Shown here: positions 36,301 through 44,789 of the stretch, piece after piece | How the letters are laid out: every line of letters starts with the position of its first letter | Position numbering within the stretch: the first letter of the stretch is position 1 | IMG/VR virus record: IMGVR_UViG_3300028176_000007 | Span: 1 to 45,245 of that record | From: a virus | Reading direction: 5' to 3' (one strand) | DNA length: 45,245 bases | Notes under the pieces: model-generated | What the model saw: the letters and a program-made list of their open reading frames with translations, nothing else | The model's database searches: none | What the model was told of the DNA's origin: nothing | Translations under genes and position numbers: made by a program

Positions 36301-36783
36301 ATGTTGTGTTTCTGGATTAACTACCTTATCAAATAATTTAGTCCCTTGTGTTACAGCCTCTGATGGTAAATTTAATACTGCATCAAAATTCAGCCCAGCC
36401 TGTTCGCCAAAGACACTTTTAACTCCTGTTGAAATCCCAGAAAAAAGCTGTGGTATTCCTGTTGCCGCAAAGATTCCCTGCACAATTCCCTGCCCCATAT
36501 CCAATACGCCCGATATTGGGTTAGTCTGCAATTTATCTACGCCTGCGTCCCAGAGTTTACCCGGTGTTTCGTAAATATTTTTTAATTCCTCTAACCCAGA
36601 ATATAAAACATCGGGAACCACAATTTTCCTTTGAGGTGCAACTTGACTTTCTACCTGAGCTTTATTTCTCGCAAGTATTTTTGGGTCTATCTGGTCTTGA
36701 TTCTCACTTGGAGTATAAGGTATAGAATCAAACCAACTTCTTGCGTCAGGGGAAGACTTTTTTTTCTTCTTACCGCCTATCAT
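33301..36783 (-). CDS. Large internal virion / DNA-ejection protein
   Basis: 1160 residues, the largest product. Basic start (MIGGKKKKKSSPDARSW), then amphipathic and Gly/Ala helices (about 80-220), a long charged coiled region, and several hydrophobic stretches around 800-880 (YTVSLPIVAGTIGGMIHYLY). The C-terminal 'YGITPAPKYISNSPIQNEIKDLYEKRTGKPLKPLSQKEI' segment resembles large-polyvalent-protein-associated domains found in phage ejected proteins. With the two genes upstream it corresponds to the three ejection proteins of podoviruses. Assigned by size and position. Confidence 0.7.
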   Translation of the reverse strand: MIGGKKKKKSSPDARSWFDSIPYTPSENQDQIDPKILARNKAQVESQVAPQRKIVVPDVLYSGLEELKNIYETPGKLWDAGVDKLQTNPISGVLDMGQGIVQGIFAATGIPQLFSGISTGVKSVFGEQAGLNFDAVLNLPSEAVTQGTKLFDKVVNPETQHKIITQAVQGLLSTGRPEFQIFEPLLTEQGQNELTQSINEVNRLGATLLSFNAIAKSLPEKVAPIKVLNEDITKPTIRIGGATQKDLVKAGKTENAINQRNVPESSKPEYQGTNQGGLPEKTGDSNSATPRQEVGQEVKSVSMKDVENFRVAEEKKLNEDYNKGNISFEDYDKRVNELRNGESTAREQTFRGEPLNSNIVPGLSQFVEQDVIPTFQKAVKGVIEGADAIKKVFAPTTRGENAQKTASIIREENARFAQKREVAFQSFKKAQEVFGEKTDEQNINYMDGIEKGRLVGTPEEKTFALSMRSLLDNTWNEVVRRNGSEAYIENYFPHLWDDPESAADVFAKAYSKRPLEGSKGFLKERKIPTIKEGLDLGLKLKSTNPVDNVLARVNDMNRYVMAKDIWGKFKENELVQFVKSGDKAPKGYIKVNDKIARVMQFSESEKGFIQRGEYWMPEQAGTILNNFLSPGLKGKVGYELLRQSGNLMNQVQLGLSAFHFAFTSIDAATSRVALGVQQFSEGKPIKALKNVLSAPASPITNLIKGNKLLESYYGRNPELTLLVDDLLKAGGRVKMDSFYKNSSVESFWKAWRGGNVPGALVRSPFALVESLAKPLMEYLVPRQKLGVFSDLAKNINEEAIRKGWTDDLLKQRLQEAWDSVDNRMGQLVYDNLFWNKTVKDLGMASVRSLGWNIGDIRELGGGAIDFLKQGKNLATGKETRMTPRMAYTVSLPIVAGTIGGMIHYLYNGEAPQELKDYFYPKTGKKMEDGTDERVALPTYMKDVYAVKQDLVKTALHKTHPMINSLINMMQNEDYYGFEIRNPEDPLVKQLGQIATYTGEQFIPFSVRNYQQRLRSGDTKGEALQSLYGITPAPKYISNSPIQNEIKDLYEKRTGKPLKPLSQKEIYQKKKDIKDLIKLGRNNEAKDKAVELLQDEQITIKGLKNLFAKKTAWDSYMFQRLPVSDKAYLFEKMDKEEKAKYLQNMSKDALQKLLNEIERQK

Positions 36784-37616
36784 TTGCCCAACAATTTATT
36801 TATAATTAATTGTGCGTCATTTGAATTTGTCTTTGCTTCTTGTCTGCTTAATATGAATCCCGAATATTCCTGCAAATTGTTCAAGTCAGTATCCGATAAT
36901 TCCAATCCAAATTCTTTGTTGTGTTTCTTTATCTCTTGATTTAATTCATCTATAGTTAGCGCCCTGCCATATTTTTTCTCAATCTCCGAAACGTATTTTT
37001 CAAGTTTTGGGCCAAGCAAGTCGCTTCTTAGTTTCTTGTCGCCAACGTCATTATTTAGATATAATTTTGTCTTTTTCCCCTCTTTCACAAAAACATTCCC
37101 TCTCGCATCAATTCTTGTTGCTTCGGTTGGTTCTGTCGGCGCAGAGTCCACAACCGGTTCATATACGAACTCTTTTGACGGATCGGTAGAAAATTTATCT
37201 CTTAATTTTTTTACACGCTTTCCGTCAACGACTGTCTCTGCTATAAATTCATATCGGTCTTTGCCGAAAGAATCTCCTTTTTGTGTGGATGTATTCTCTG
37301 TGAAGGTTGGAGTTTCCCCTGGTTTGCTGGTATAAAATCCCTTTTCAGAAAAATGATATGTTGGTTCTTTAGATTTTTCTGTCGCTAAATCTGCCCGTTG
37401 TTTTGCAATATCGGCGTTAAATCCTTGTATCTCTAATTGTTTCTGTTGCAAGGATTGTGAGAAGCTATTCTGCCGTTCTTCCATCGCCATCTTTTCGTTG
37501 AATTGTCTCTGCTTTTCGTTGAGTTTTTTCTTTGCCATAAATCCCTGTAAGAATCCCTCGCCTAAACCCGTAAGCCCCGCAAGAACGGGATTAAATTTGT
37601 TCCCTAAGTCTGCCAT
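36780..37616 (-). CDS. Ejection-type internal virion protein, coiled-coil
   Basis: 278 residues from ATG 37,616 (MADLGNKFNPVLAGLTGLGE start), after GGAGGATAAT; an upstream in-frame start at 37,628 overlaps the previous gene. A glycine-rich N-terminal stretch (about 8-25) that could insert in membrane, then long Gln/Lys/Glu coiled coil (about 30-85) and a charged C-terminus. Central gene of the three-gene ejection cluster. Confidence 0.65.
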   Translation of the reverse strand: MADLGNKFNPVLAGLTGLGEGFLQGFMAKKKLNEKQRQFNEKMAMEERQNSFSQSLQQKQLEIQGFNADIAKQRADLATEKSKEPTYHFSEKGFYTSKPGETPTFTENTSTQKGDSFGKDRYEFIAETVVDGKRVKKLRDKFSTDPSKEFVYEPVVDSAPTEPTEATRIDARGNVFVKEGKKTKLYLNNDVGDKKLRSDLLGPKLEKYVSEIEKKYGRALTIDELNQEIKKHNKEFGLELSDTDLNNLQEYSGFILSRQEAKTNSNDAQLIINKLLGK

Positions 37617-37617
37617 A

Positions 37618-38382
37618 TTATCCTCCATAGCTCCAATTACCGCTTGAATCTTTACGCCAGTTGCCTGTTCCGTAACCGCTTGATTGAGAATTTTTGTTCA
37701 TATTAGCGTTCGCCGTAGCAATCGCACCCGAAGCAATAAGAGAAGTTCCTCCCGTAAATGGTGCGGCCACTATCCCCGCAATCTGCCCCAACGTAGAAGC
37801 GAAACCACCCCAATCAAACTTCTTGGAATCTTGATATTGCTGTTGCTGTAATTGATAACCCTGTTGGTATTGAGCGTTCTGCAATCCCATTCCTAAAAGA
37901 CTGTTTGAAGCGCCTAAGTTTGCCTGAAACAAATCTTTGGTAGATTGCCCCGCATAGTCGGTGATTCTGCCCTCTGTCGCCCGTCTCTGCTCGTTAGCTA
38001 TGGTAGAACTACCCGACATACTCAAGCCCATTGCCCTGTTTAATCCTAAAAGAGAGTTAAGAGAAGACTGCGAAGACAGAACTCCTTTCAGTTTGGAATA
38101 ATAATCGGTGTAGTATTTAGAGTTCGGGTTTGACAATAAAGCCTGCTGGTCGTTTACGGCTTGTCCTGCTTTCTGTGCGTTAATCTCCGCACCCTTTATG
38201 GTGTTGCTCATAATCGGATACCACCCCTTTCCAGAACCCTCTCCTGTGTAATACTTATCTCCGTCTCGTATGTTCTGCGTCCAGTCTGCGATAGCCCCAT
38301 TAGCGTAATAAGTCGGCTTTCCATAGGCTTGACTTGTTTGAGTTGAATATGTGCCTACTTGATTATTATAATCAGTTGCCAT
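37618..38382 (-). CDS. Ejection-type internal virion protein, Gln-rich
   Basis: 254 residues. Gln/Ser/Asn-rich with 'QYQQGYQLQQQQYQDSKKFDWGG' (about 170-192) followed by a Gly/Ala-rich hydrophobic segment (about 195-225, GQIAGIVAAPFTGGTSLIASGAIATA) that could cross a membrane. This is typical of the smaller podovirus ejection proteins (P22 gp7/gp20-like). First gene of the ejection cluster, downstream of the fibre gene. Assigned by composition and position. Confidence 0.65.
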   Translation of the reverse strand: MATDYNNQVGTYSTQTSQAYGKPTYYANGAIADWTQNIRDGDKYYTGEGSGKGWYPIMSNTIKGAEINAQKAGQAVNDQQALLSNPNSKYYTDYYSKLKGVLSSQSSLNSLLGLNRAMGLSMSGSSTIANEQRRATEGRITDYAGQSTKDLFQANLGASNSLLGMGLQNAQYQQGYQLQQQQYQDSKKFDWGGFASTLGQIAGIVAAPFTGGTSLIASGAIATANANMNKNSQSSGYGTGNWRKDSSGNWSYGG

Positions 38383-38423
38383 CTTATACCTCGTTATTCT
38401 TTATTTTTTTTAGCGTCAATTAC

Positions 38424-41189
38424 TTAGTTAGAAACTTTTGTGATGTTTACGTTTACATAGGTTACATTAACGACATTTGAAGCGCCACCGAAACAACCAA
38501 GGTCAATAGTATTCGTAGCCGATAGAGCAACAAGAGCCGTTCCTGAAACATTGTAAGTTACTAAAGCAGTCGCCGTAACTTTCTGCCTCATTTTATTCAA
38601 AGGGCTTCCCGCAACATTTACCGTCCAATAATAATCTCCGTCATCTTCTGCGTTAAAACTTACAGAGTATTCAACCCGATACGTCCCGTCCTTTCCTGTG
38701 TCGATAGTAAGGTTATCGTTTGCCATTGATCCGATAACTCCCGAATAAGCCCCTACGGTTGCGTTTGTCCATTTGACATAATTAGTATTATCCGTTGTAA
38801 TTGTTGACGCCCCGGTATTATCATAAAGCTCTCCGTAGGCGTAGGCAACTTTCGTGTTCATTTGGGTTTGGATTGCTGATGTTACTCCTTTTACATAAGA
38901 CAATTCCGTAAGGCTTGGGTAAGTTCCAGTCGATAAAGTTCCAAGAGTATTTGTACCACTCCAATATGCGATTTGATTTGCCGTCCCCGTCCCTAAAGCA
39001 AAAGTCCCATTTGCATCCGGGAGATAAATAACTCTACTTGAAGACAGGGTAACATCACCCGAAATAGCGACATATTTATTTCCCGCAACTCCGTCATAAA
39101 AATATGCTGTCCCGATATAAGAACCGGGATAACCTATCTGCAAACCCTCTCTAAAATAATTGGCAGAGCCAGTGAATACATTTATTGTGTCTCGCCTCGC
39201 CACCGTAGTCGGCAATCTATAATTTGAAATCGTCCCGCTTAATTTACCCGCATCTATTGAAGCCAACCAAGTAGGATTTGAATAAGAACCTCCATCAATT
39301 AATAAAGTCCCGCTTGTATTCGGGAGAGTGGCATATCTCGAAGCGGTTAAATCGGCAGAGGAGATATGTTGAGTATAAGATGAATTTGCCCCATAGTAAT
39401 AAGTTGCCCCGCTAATCGAGTTAGCAGTTCCTACATAAGAGTTGTTTGAATTATAAGTATTACTAAAATAACTATTAGCACTTCCGTCCCTCGATACGAT
39501 AGTAGAAGCAGTTGCAACACTCGTATATGCTAATCCATTTTTTAATGTCTTTGAATTCGTTCCATCCCAAAGAGGAATATAACCATCGGTATTTGTTGCT
39601 GGAGAGATCGTTCCTCCTAATCCTGCTAAAGTATAGGTTGGAATGTTCAAAGTATTACTTGAAAATGTGGCCGATCCGCTTGAGCCTGTTGTTGTAAAAG
39701 TTGCTATCCTATTTGTATAGGCCGTATTCCAATTCGTAGAATCAGCAACAAGTTTGCTCGATCTTGCATACGCTAAATTGTATTGTCCAAGTTTGGCTAA
39801 TGTAAAAGCAACTGTATTTGAATCTAAAATAGCTTTATTAGAATGCGTGTGAGTATTTGTGTAAGCCGTACCCCAATTCGTTTGCTCTGTCGTTGTAGGG
39901 ATAACGTAACCCGCACTCAGGCTTAATGTTGCAGCACCTCCGATAACCTGTCGGGTATTGTCAAATTGCAGCCCCGTGATTGACTCGGTTAAATTGCCTG
40001 TGGTTAAAGCCGCTTGCTTACCGTTAAAGGTGTCCCAATCGGTTGTACTCAAGAATCCGGGTTGACTCGTTGAGGCTTTTTGTCCGTTAGTATAATCAAG
40101 CGAGATGTTTCCACTCGCAGAGTTAAAATCGTTTGTTGTAAAACTTGCAGCCCCTTTTGTCGTAGCATCCGCTACCGCATCGGCGATACTGAAAGCACCC
40201 GAACCATTATTATATGATAAAGGAGAACTTGCACTCAAGGAAGTAAGCGTTATTTTTGAAAGTATATCATATTGAGTTGCATATCCGGTGATTGCGAGTG
40301 AATCGGCCTTACCCACAAAGGAAAGCGAATCTTTCCCCGAAGATTTCAGGCGAGTGCCGTCAAAGAAAATATATTTTCCAGTCGTGAATGTAGTTGCGTT
40401 AGTTCCACCCCCCGCAATAGAGGTTAAGGCTAAAGTGCCTGAAACTATTGGAGCCGTCAAGGTTATGTTCCCGGTTACAGCCCCAGAAGCGAACTCGGTA
40501 TAATATCCGAATGAGCTATTAAAAATCCTCACCGATCCGTTGACCGAACTATTCCCGAAATTTACTATCCCGTAATCAAACCAATTCACGTTCCCCGCAA
40601 ATCTATTAGCCCCATAAAAATAAGTATCCTTCCGAAATGAAACCGAATCACGGAAACTATTTTTATTCGTGAATGAATTGCTCTTTGCGAGATATGGTAT
40701 TTTAGTCGTGTCAATAACGGGCATCCATTTGAACGCTGCTAAAGTGGAGTCGTAAACCAAAGACTTAATCCCCGTCCCACTCGGAGCGTCAATAAATAAA
40801 GTCGAGTCAGCACTGAACTGATAAGGTATCTTCTTTGCCCCACCGCCCATTAAATTAACCGCATACCTCGCCGTGTCTTGAGCGATTGTACCGAAATTCG
40901 CCCAAGTATATTCGTTGGCAACCGAATCCCAAGCAAAGATATAATGATGATGCGGTTCTACAAGGCTTACGTTCTTGTCGTTTAGTTTCGCAAACTTCCC
41001 GTCTTTTAGCGAAAATTTATTATCCTGAAATTGTAACGTGCTATCCGTCCCAAGAACTATGGATGTTGTGTCGGGCTTTAACCCGATTTTTAATCTTGAC
41101 TTAGTTAGCCAATAGGTACTCGGCGTAACTACCTGTGCGGAAAGATTAACGCAATATAATAAAATAAACAATAAAATCAAATTTTTCAT
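38424..41189 (-). CDS. Long tail fibre with signal peptide
   Basis: 921 residues. Residues 1-17 form a Sec signal peptide (MKNLILLFILLYCVNLSA, then Q). The body is a repetitive Ser/Thr/Asn-rich beta fibre with recurring 'SFTNKNSFRDSVSFRKD' and 'TWNTAYTN...THSNKAILDSN' units and a C-terminal domain ending 'GGASNVVNVTYVNVNITKVSN'. Adjacent to tail-hub genes, so it is probably the receptor-binding fibre. The export signal is odd for a virion protein assembled in the cytoplasm. Confidence 0.75.
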   Translation of the reverse strand: MKNLILLFILLYCVNLSAQVVTPSTYWLTKSRLKIGLKPDTTSIVLGTDSTLQFQDNKFSLKDGKFAKLNDKNVSLVEPHHHYIFAWDSVANEYTWANFGTIAQDTARYAVNLMGGGAKKIPYQFSADSTLFIDAPSGTGIKSLVYDSTLAAFKWMPVIDTTKIPYLAKSNSFTNKNSFRDSVSFRKDTYFYGANRFAGNVNWFDYGIVNFGNSSVNGSVRIFNSSFGYYTEFASGAVTGNITLTAPIVSGTLALTSIAGGGTNATTFTTGKYIFFDGTRLKSSGKDSLSFVGKADSLAITGYATQYDILSKITLTSLSASSPLSYNNGSGAFSIADAVADATTKGAASFTTNDFNSASGNISLDYTNGQKASTSQPGFLSTTDWDTFNGKQAALTTGNLTESITGLQFDNTRQVIGGAATLSLSAGYVIPTTTEQTNWGTAYTNTHTHSNKAILDSNTVAFTLAKLGQYNLAYARSSKLVADSTNWNTAYTNRIATFTTTGSSGSATFSSNTLNIPTYTLAGLGGTISPATNTDGYIPLWDGTNSKTLKNGLAYTSVATASTIVSRDGSANSYFSNTYNSNNSYVGTANSISGATYYYGANSSYTQHISSADLTASRYATLPNTSGTLLIDGGSYSNPTWLASIDAGKLSGTISNYRLPTTVARRDTINVFTGSANYFREGLQIGYPGSYIGTAYFYDGVAGNKYVAISGDVTLSSSRVIYLPDANGTFALGTGTANQIAYWSGTNTLGTLSTGTYPSLTELSYVKGVTSAIQTQMNTKVAYAYGELYDNTGASTITTDNTNYVKWTNATVGAYSGVIGSMANDNLTIDTGKDGTYRVEYSVSFNAEDDGDYYWTVNVAGSPLNKMRQKVTATALVTYNVSGTALVALSATNTIDLGCFGGASNVVNVTYVNVNITKVSN

Positions 41190-41791
41190 ACAGCTTCCTT
41201 AACTGCTTCTAATAATACTACGCCAGCTCCGGTTGAACCCGTGCCTGCAAGGACTATGTTTATGTCTGTGTTTGAAGCGTATTCCTTAAAAAACGGATAG
41301 TCAAAAGTATTCGCCTGCGTAATGTCGATAACATTATTTGCCAGCAAAGTGCTTCCGTCTGTAAAAGAAATCGTATTATCCGCACCGAATCCCGTTGTAA
41401 TCGTGCCGAAGATATTCTTTAGTGTGTAACCCGAAGGTATCGTCCCTAACACAATCGTATCTGGAACGTCCGCAGACGTTATCGCATATTTGGCAACGTA
41501 CAATAACGTGCTTTGATTAACCACTTGGAAGTCGGGGCGCTGTTTGCCTTTCGGTTGTAAAATATTAATACAGGTCGTGTACCACCCGTATTTCCCCTTA
41601 ACCTCAAGATAGGTGCGCCTGTCGTCTCCCTCCATTACTCTTATGTCTCCACCTTTACCCGCCGAACCAAATCCCTCCGGTAATTGCGGTTGATTAACTG
41701 AATTTGAAAGAGCGTTCATATCCCTTGCAATTTCAGCTAAGACTTTATCAATCTTTGCGTCTCCGGTTCTGTATGTTTTTACGCTTTTCAT
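41186..41791 (-). CDS. Tail protein with N-terminal helix and C-terminal beta domain
   Basis: 201 residues. Charged helical N-terminus 'GDAKIDKVLAEIARDMNALSNSVN' (coiled coil about 8-35), a middle strand 'LEVKGKYGWYTTCINILQPKG', then a C-terminal beta-sandwich like a small carbohydrate-binding or trimerisation domain. It lies between the hub and the long fibre, so it may attach the fibre to the tail. Overlaps the next start (ATGA). Confidence 0.55.
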   Translation of the reverse strand: MKSVKTYRTGDAKIDKVLAEIARDMNALSNSVNQPQLPEGFGSAGKGGDIRVMEGDDRRTYLEVKGKYGWYTTCINILQPKGKQRPDFQVVNQSTLLYVAKYAITSADVPDTIVLGTIPSGYTLKNIFGTITTGFGADNTISFTDGSTLLANNVIDITQANTFDYPFFKEYASNTDINIVLAGTGSTGAGVVLLEAVKEAV

Positions 41792-43707
41792 AATTCCGCT
41801 AATCTTCTAAAAAGTATCTCAACCGAATAAACAATATTATTATAAGCCGTAGCTTCGGTTATCTTAAACTGAAATAATTTCCCCTGAACTATTGCCGTGA
41901 AAGAAGCCAACGAACCAGCCCTGTCTTTATCATAAGTCAACGCAGGGGCAGCAGTCAAGGCCGTCTTTTCGGAATTTAGTTCATAAAACTTTTTTAATCT
42001 AAACGGTTGCCCGAAATCAAATATCTTTGAGGTCCAGTAAAAGGCTCTCTTTGTAGCGCCCCCACCCAAAGGCTCAACTAAATTCGTTCCGTCTGAAACA
42101 TAGACCTCTCCATTCTTACCGCTAAACGCACCAAAACCTGTTGTCGAAACCCCGCATACGGTAAACCCCGCAGTCGCACCCCATTTGTCCCATCTTCTTC
42201 TCCCAACGTGGAAAGCCCATACTTTGCTTTTACCGTTTGATGCCGCATAGTCGGGGGTTATAAATAAAACATAATTTTTTAATGCGTGGAAAACTACTAT
42301 CGGAGTTAGGAATTGACTGCCCGAAGTGTAGTTCTTTGAAAAACCACTCCAGTCATAAGTAGAAGTAACTGCGGTTCTAACCGCATCCCCTATCGGGATT
42401 ATCTTCTCACCATCGTGCCAATAAGAATTTTTATAATCGTTCCAGAACATCCCGTAGTCAGTTATCACAATGCTTCTCTGCGAAAGACACCCTATTCCCT
42501 CTGTTATATCTTCGATATACATTCCATCAGGATTTATCCTATAAATATGGTTCTCGTCAAAAGCCCATATCTTCCCGTTGAAAGCCTTTAATGCTGTGGG
42601 AACGGTGGGGAGTCTTAAAAGATCATTCGTCCAGTCGAACATATCATATCTATACTGCTTCGACCTGAACATAATCATTGAAGCATCGGGGAGTCCTGTT
42701 TTCTCACATCCCGCTACAAAGTGAAAAGCATTAAGGTCTGTATTTAGCGTATAGTAAACATCTGAACTTTTTAGTGTTTCAGGCATACCCGATTGTTCTT
42801 CGTAGCTTGAAAGAACATCTGTATTGTTGTCTGCGTAGGTGATTGTTTTGTCTCCGCCAGAATCAGCCCAAGACTGATTAGCCGAAGCCCTGTCAACGTA
42901 AGCCACGGCAGTCGTAGCGTCAAAAGCCTGTTGCAATCTCCACAAAGTCGTGGGCAATCCAGTAGAAGAATCGGCTTCTCTCCGATATAATTTTACACCC
43001 GTTACCCTTGAGTTTAACGAAGCTACTGTCTTTAGAGTAATCGTTACCGTAACATAATCATAGTCTTCCCCAGCTATTGCAATGGAATAACTCTGATAAC
43101 CACTTCCCATAGGACTCTCTTGGAATCCATCGTAAATAAACGATACATTATAGTGGTAAATTTTTGTCGCATCAAACGGAGTCGTGCCGGCGTGTTTTGT
43201 AAAGCCAATCGTATAATCAGTTGTCTGGACTGGAATACTAATAACCGCACTTAAAGATTTCCACCCCAAAATGCTTCCCGCTCCAAATTGCTTGTAATCG
43301 CAATACCCCGTCCAATTAGGAGCTACCGGAGTCGGGTTAGACGTAGATGTTACATTAGCAACGTGAACTTCCTCGTTGTGGCTTACCATTGAAGTCGCTA
43401 TACAGGCTACGGGAGTTATACCCTCTGCCTTAGTGCCGTAGAAATCTTTTACCACCTGTATATTAGCCGCTGTTACATTGACTAAGTTCCAAGTATTATC
43501 CTGTCGCTTAATCCACTCGAATAATCTGCTTGCCGTAGCGTAGGTGTTAGATGTTGTCGCCGAAGCGGGAATTGCCATTAGCTTTCCCTCTGCGGCATCG
43601 CCATCAATATTATCTGAATCGACTGCGGCGTTATCTGGAATATCCTCTGCATCAGCACGGCTGATAATCCCGCCAAAATCCGTTATAGCAAATCTTTCTT
43701 TTGACAT
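41788..43707 (-). CDS. Tail hub/nozzle protein, beta-propeller-like
   Basis: 639 residues. 'DNAAVDSDNIDGDAAEGKLMAIPASA' at the start and multiple WD-like beta units ('VWAFHVGRRRWDKWGATAGFTVCGVS', 'YRINPDGMYIEDITEGIGC') suggest the beta-propeller hub that lies under the adaptor in podovirus tails (T7 gp12/P22 gp10-type). Size and order (portal-adaptor-hub) agree. Family assigned by context rather than by a named motif. Confidence 0.65.
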   Translation of the reverse strand: MSKERFAITDFGGIISRADAEDIPDNAAVDSDNIDGDAAEGKLMAIPASATTSNTYATASRLFEWIKRQDNTWNLVNVTAANIQVVKDFYGTKAEGITPVACIATSMVSHNEEVHVANVTSTSNPTPVAPNWTGYCDYKQFGAGSILGWKSLSAVISIPVQTTDYTIGFTKHAGTTPFDATKIYHYNVSFIYDGFQESPMGSGYQSYSIAIAGEDYDYVTVTITLKTVASLNSRVTGVKLYRREADSSTGLPTTLWRLQQAFDATTAVAYVDRASANQSWADSGGDKTITYADNNTDVLSSYEEQSGMPETLKSSDVYYTLNTDLNAFHFVAGCEKTGLPDASMIMFRSKQYRYDMFDWTNDLLRLPTVPTALKAFNGKIWAFDENHIYRINPDGMYIEDITEGIGCLSQRSIVITDYGMFWNDYKNSYWHDGEKIIPIGDAVRTAVTSTYDWSGFSKNYTSGSQFLTPIVVFHALKNYVLFITPDYAASNGKSKVWAFHVGRRRWDKWGATAGFTVCGVSTTGFGAFSGKNGEVYVSDGTNLVEPLGGGATKRAFYWTSKIFDFGQPFRLKKFYELNSEKTALTAAPALTYDKDRAGSLASFTAIVQGKLFQFKITEATAYNNIVYSVEILFRRLAEL

Positions 43708-44348
43708 TAGAATTGGTCTGCCTTAGTTTTAGAATCCAACAAACTCTTTTCAATGTTAGCTAATTTCTTAGCCTTGATTACATACTCTTTATACTTAGCT
43801 TCGTTGTATTGAACCGAGTTAAAATCTTTTACCTGTGCCGTTGAACCATCGGAGAAAGTCTTGGCTATCACAGGGAAGCGTGAATAGAGTCTTGCAAGTT
43901 CTCCGTGTATTAATCCATCGTGCAACTGATCTGGAATTGCCGGACTCGCAGATAATGTCCCTGAAACCAAAGTCGCCGGAACGTAACTATAATAAAATCT
44001 TATTGTCGAAATCCCGCTCGGAATCTCTGTTATTGTCTGTCCGTAATAATCATAAAACGTAATTGTTCCGTTTGGCTTTATGTCCATTTTCAGAGTATCT
44101 TCGCCCTCTAAAAATTTACTATTGGCGTCAAGAAAATCTACTCTTAATATTTTGTCCAAATCGGAGAACTCTGTCAACAACGTATAAGTAACCGTTGCCG
44201 CTACGATAGTCAGGTCGCCGGACTTTTTTAAGATTTCTGTTTCAATGCAGAAGTCTTTTTGAATTTCGTTCAAGTCTTCTACTATCTCAGCTATCTTGAC
44301 TTGGGGAAACTCTCTTTGTATTCTTTCGCAGATTCTTTGTAGTATCAT
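43707..44348 (-). CDS. Head-tail adaptor protein
   Basis: 213 residues, mostly helical: 'RICERIQREFPQVKIAEIVEDLNEIQKDFCIETEIL' (about 5-40), beta insertion, then C-terminal helices with 'LIHGELARLYSRFPVIAKTF'. This arrangement is found in T7 gp11/P22 gp4-type adaptors that bind the portal. Followed by the hub gene with stop and start overlapping by one base. Role inferred from pattern and order. Confidence 0.7.
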   Translation of the reverse strand: MILQRICERIQREFPQVKIAEIVEDLNEIQKDFCIETEILKKSGDLTIVAATVTYTLLTEFSDLDKILRVDFLDANSKFLEGEDTLKMDIKPNGTITFYDYYGQTITEIPSGISTIRFYYSYVPATLVSGTLSASPAIPDQLHDGLIHGELARLYSRFPVIAKTFSDGSTAQVKDFNSVQYNEAKYKEYVIKAKKLANIEKSLLDSKTKADQF

Positions 44349-44789
44349 TTATGCCGTCCAAAAATATTCTACTGCTATCGACCCACTCGAAGAAGCAATC
44401 GTGTATGTTTGCGATATTGCCGCATCAGAGAATGGTATTATTATTGCTTGACCGGGGCCAAGATGCGTAATTACTGCCGCACCGATTACAATTTCAACAG
44501 AGGAGGAAGTTGCAGCACCAAGAGCCGTGCCGTTTAGAGTAAATCCCGTGTTCTTAAAATAAACAAACTTTGCGCTAGTTACTTCTATCGTAGACACGCT
44601 GTCAGCGTCAACATAAGTTGGAACTCCCGCAGTAAAACCTATAGTCGATCCCCAAGTAACCGTTGTGCTTCCGCTTCCGGCTACCGTACGCCCAACGTCT
44701 TTTGCTATTACATCGGTGCTATTCATTTCTGCGTTTGTCGCCGTGTAAATCGGCGTTGCGCTAACTGAAAATTCTACTCTGCTTGCCAT
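44349..44789 (-). CDS. Small beta-rich virion protein
   Basis: 146 residues, Ala/Ser/Thr/Val-rich with repeated strands and a C-terminal 'EYFWTA'. Pattern of a beta-sandwich; 'HLGPGQAIIIPFSDAAISQTYTI' recalls cupin-like or fibre-base folds. Between the coiled-coil virion protein and the adaptor. Function not recognised; probably minor head or tail component. ATG at 44,789 overlaps the previous stop by one base. Confidence 0.6.
   Translation of the reverse strand: MASRVEFSVSATPIYTATNAEMNSTDVIAKDVGRTVAGSGSTTVTWGSTIGFTAGVPTYVDADSVSTIEVTSAKFVYFKNTGFTLNGTALGAATSSSVEIVIGAAVITHLGPGQAIIIPFSDAAISQTYTIASSSGSIAVEYFWTA

Noticed and set aside
33301-36783. Tape-measure protein
   Set aside because: The size would fit, but there are no tail tube, sheath or baseplate genes; the neighbours are ejection-type proteins of a short-tailed phage.
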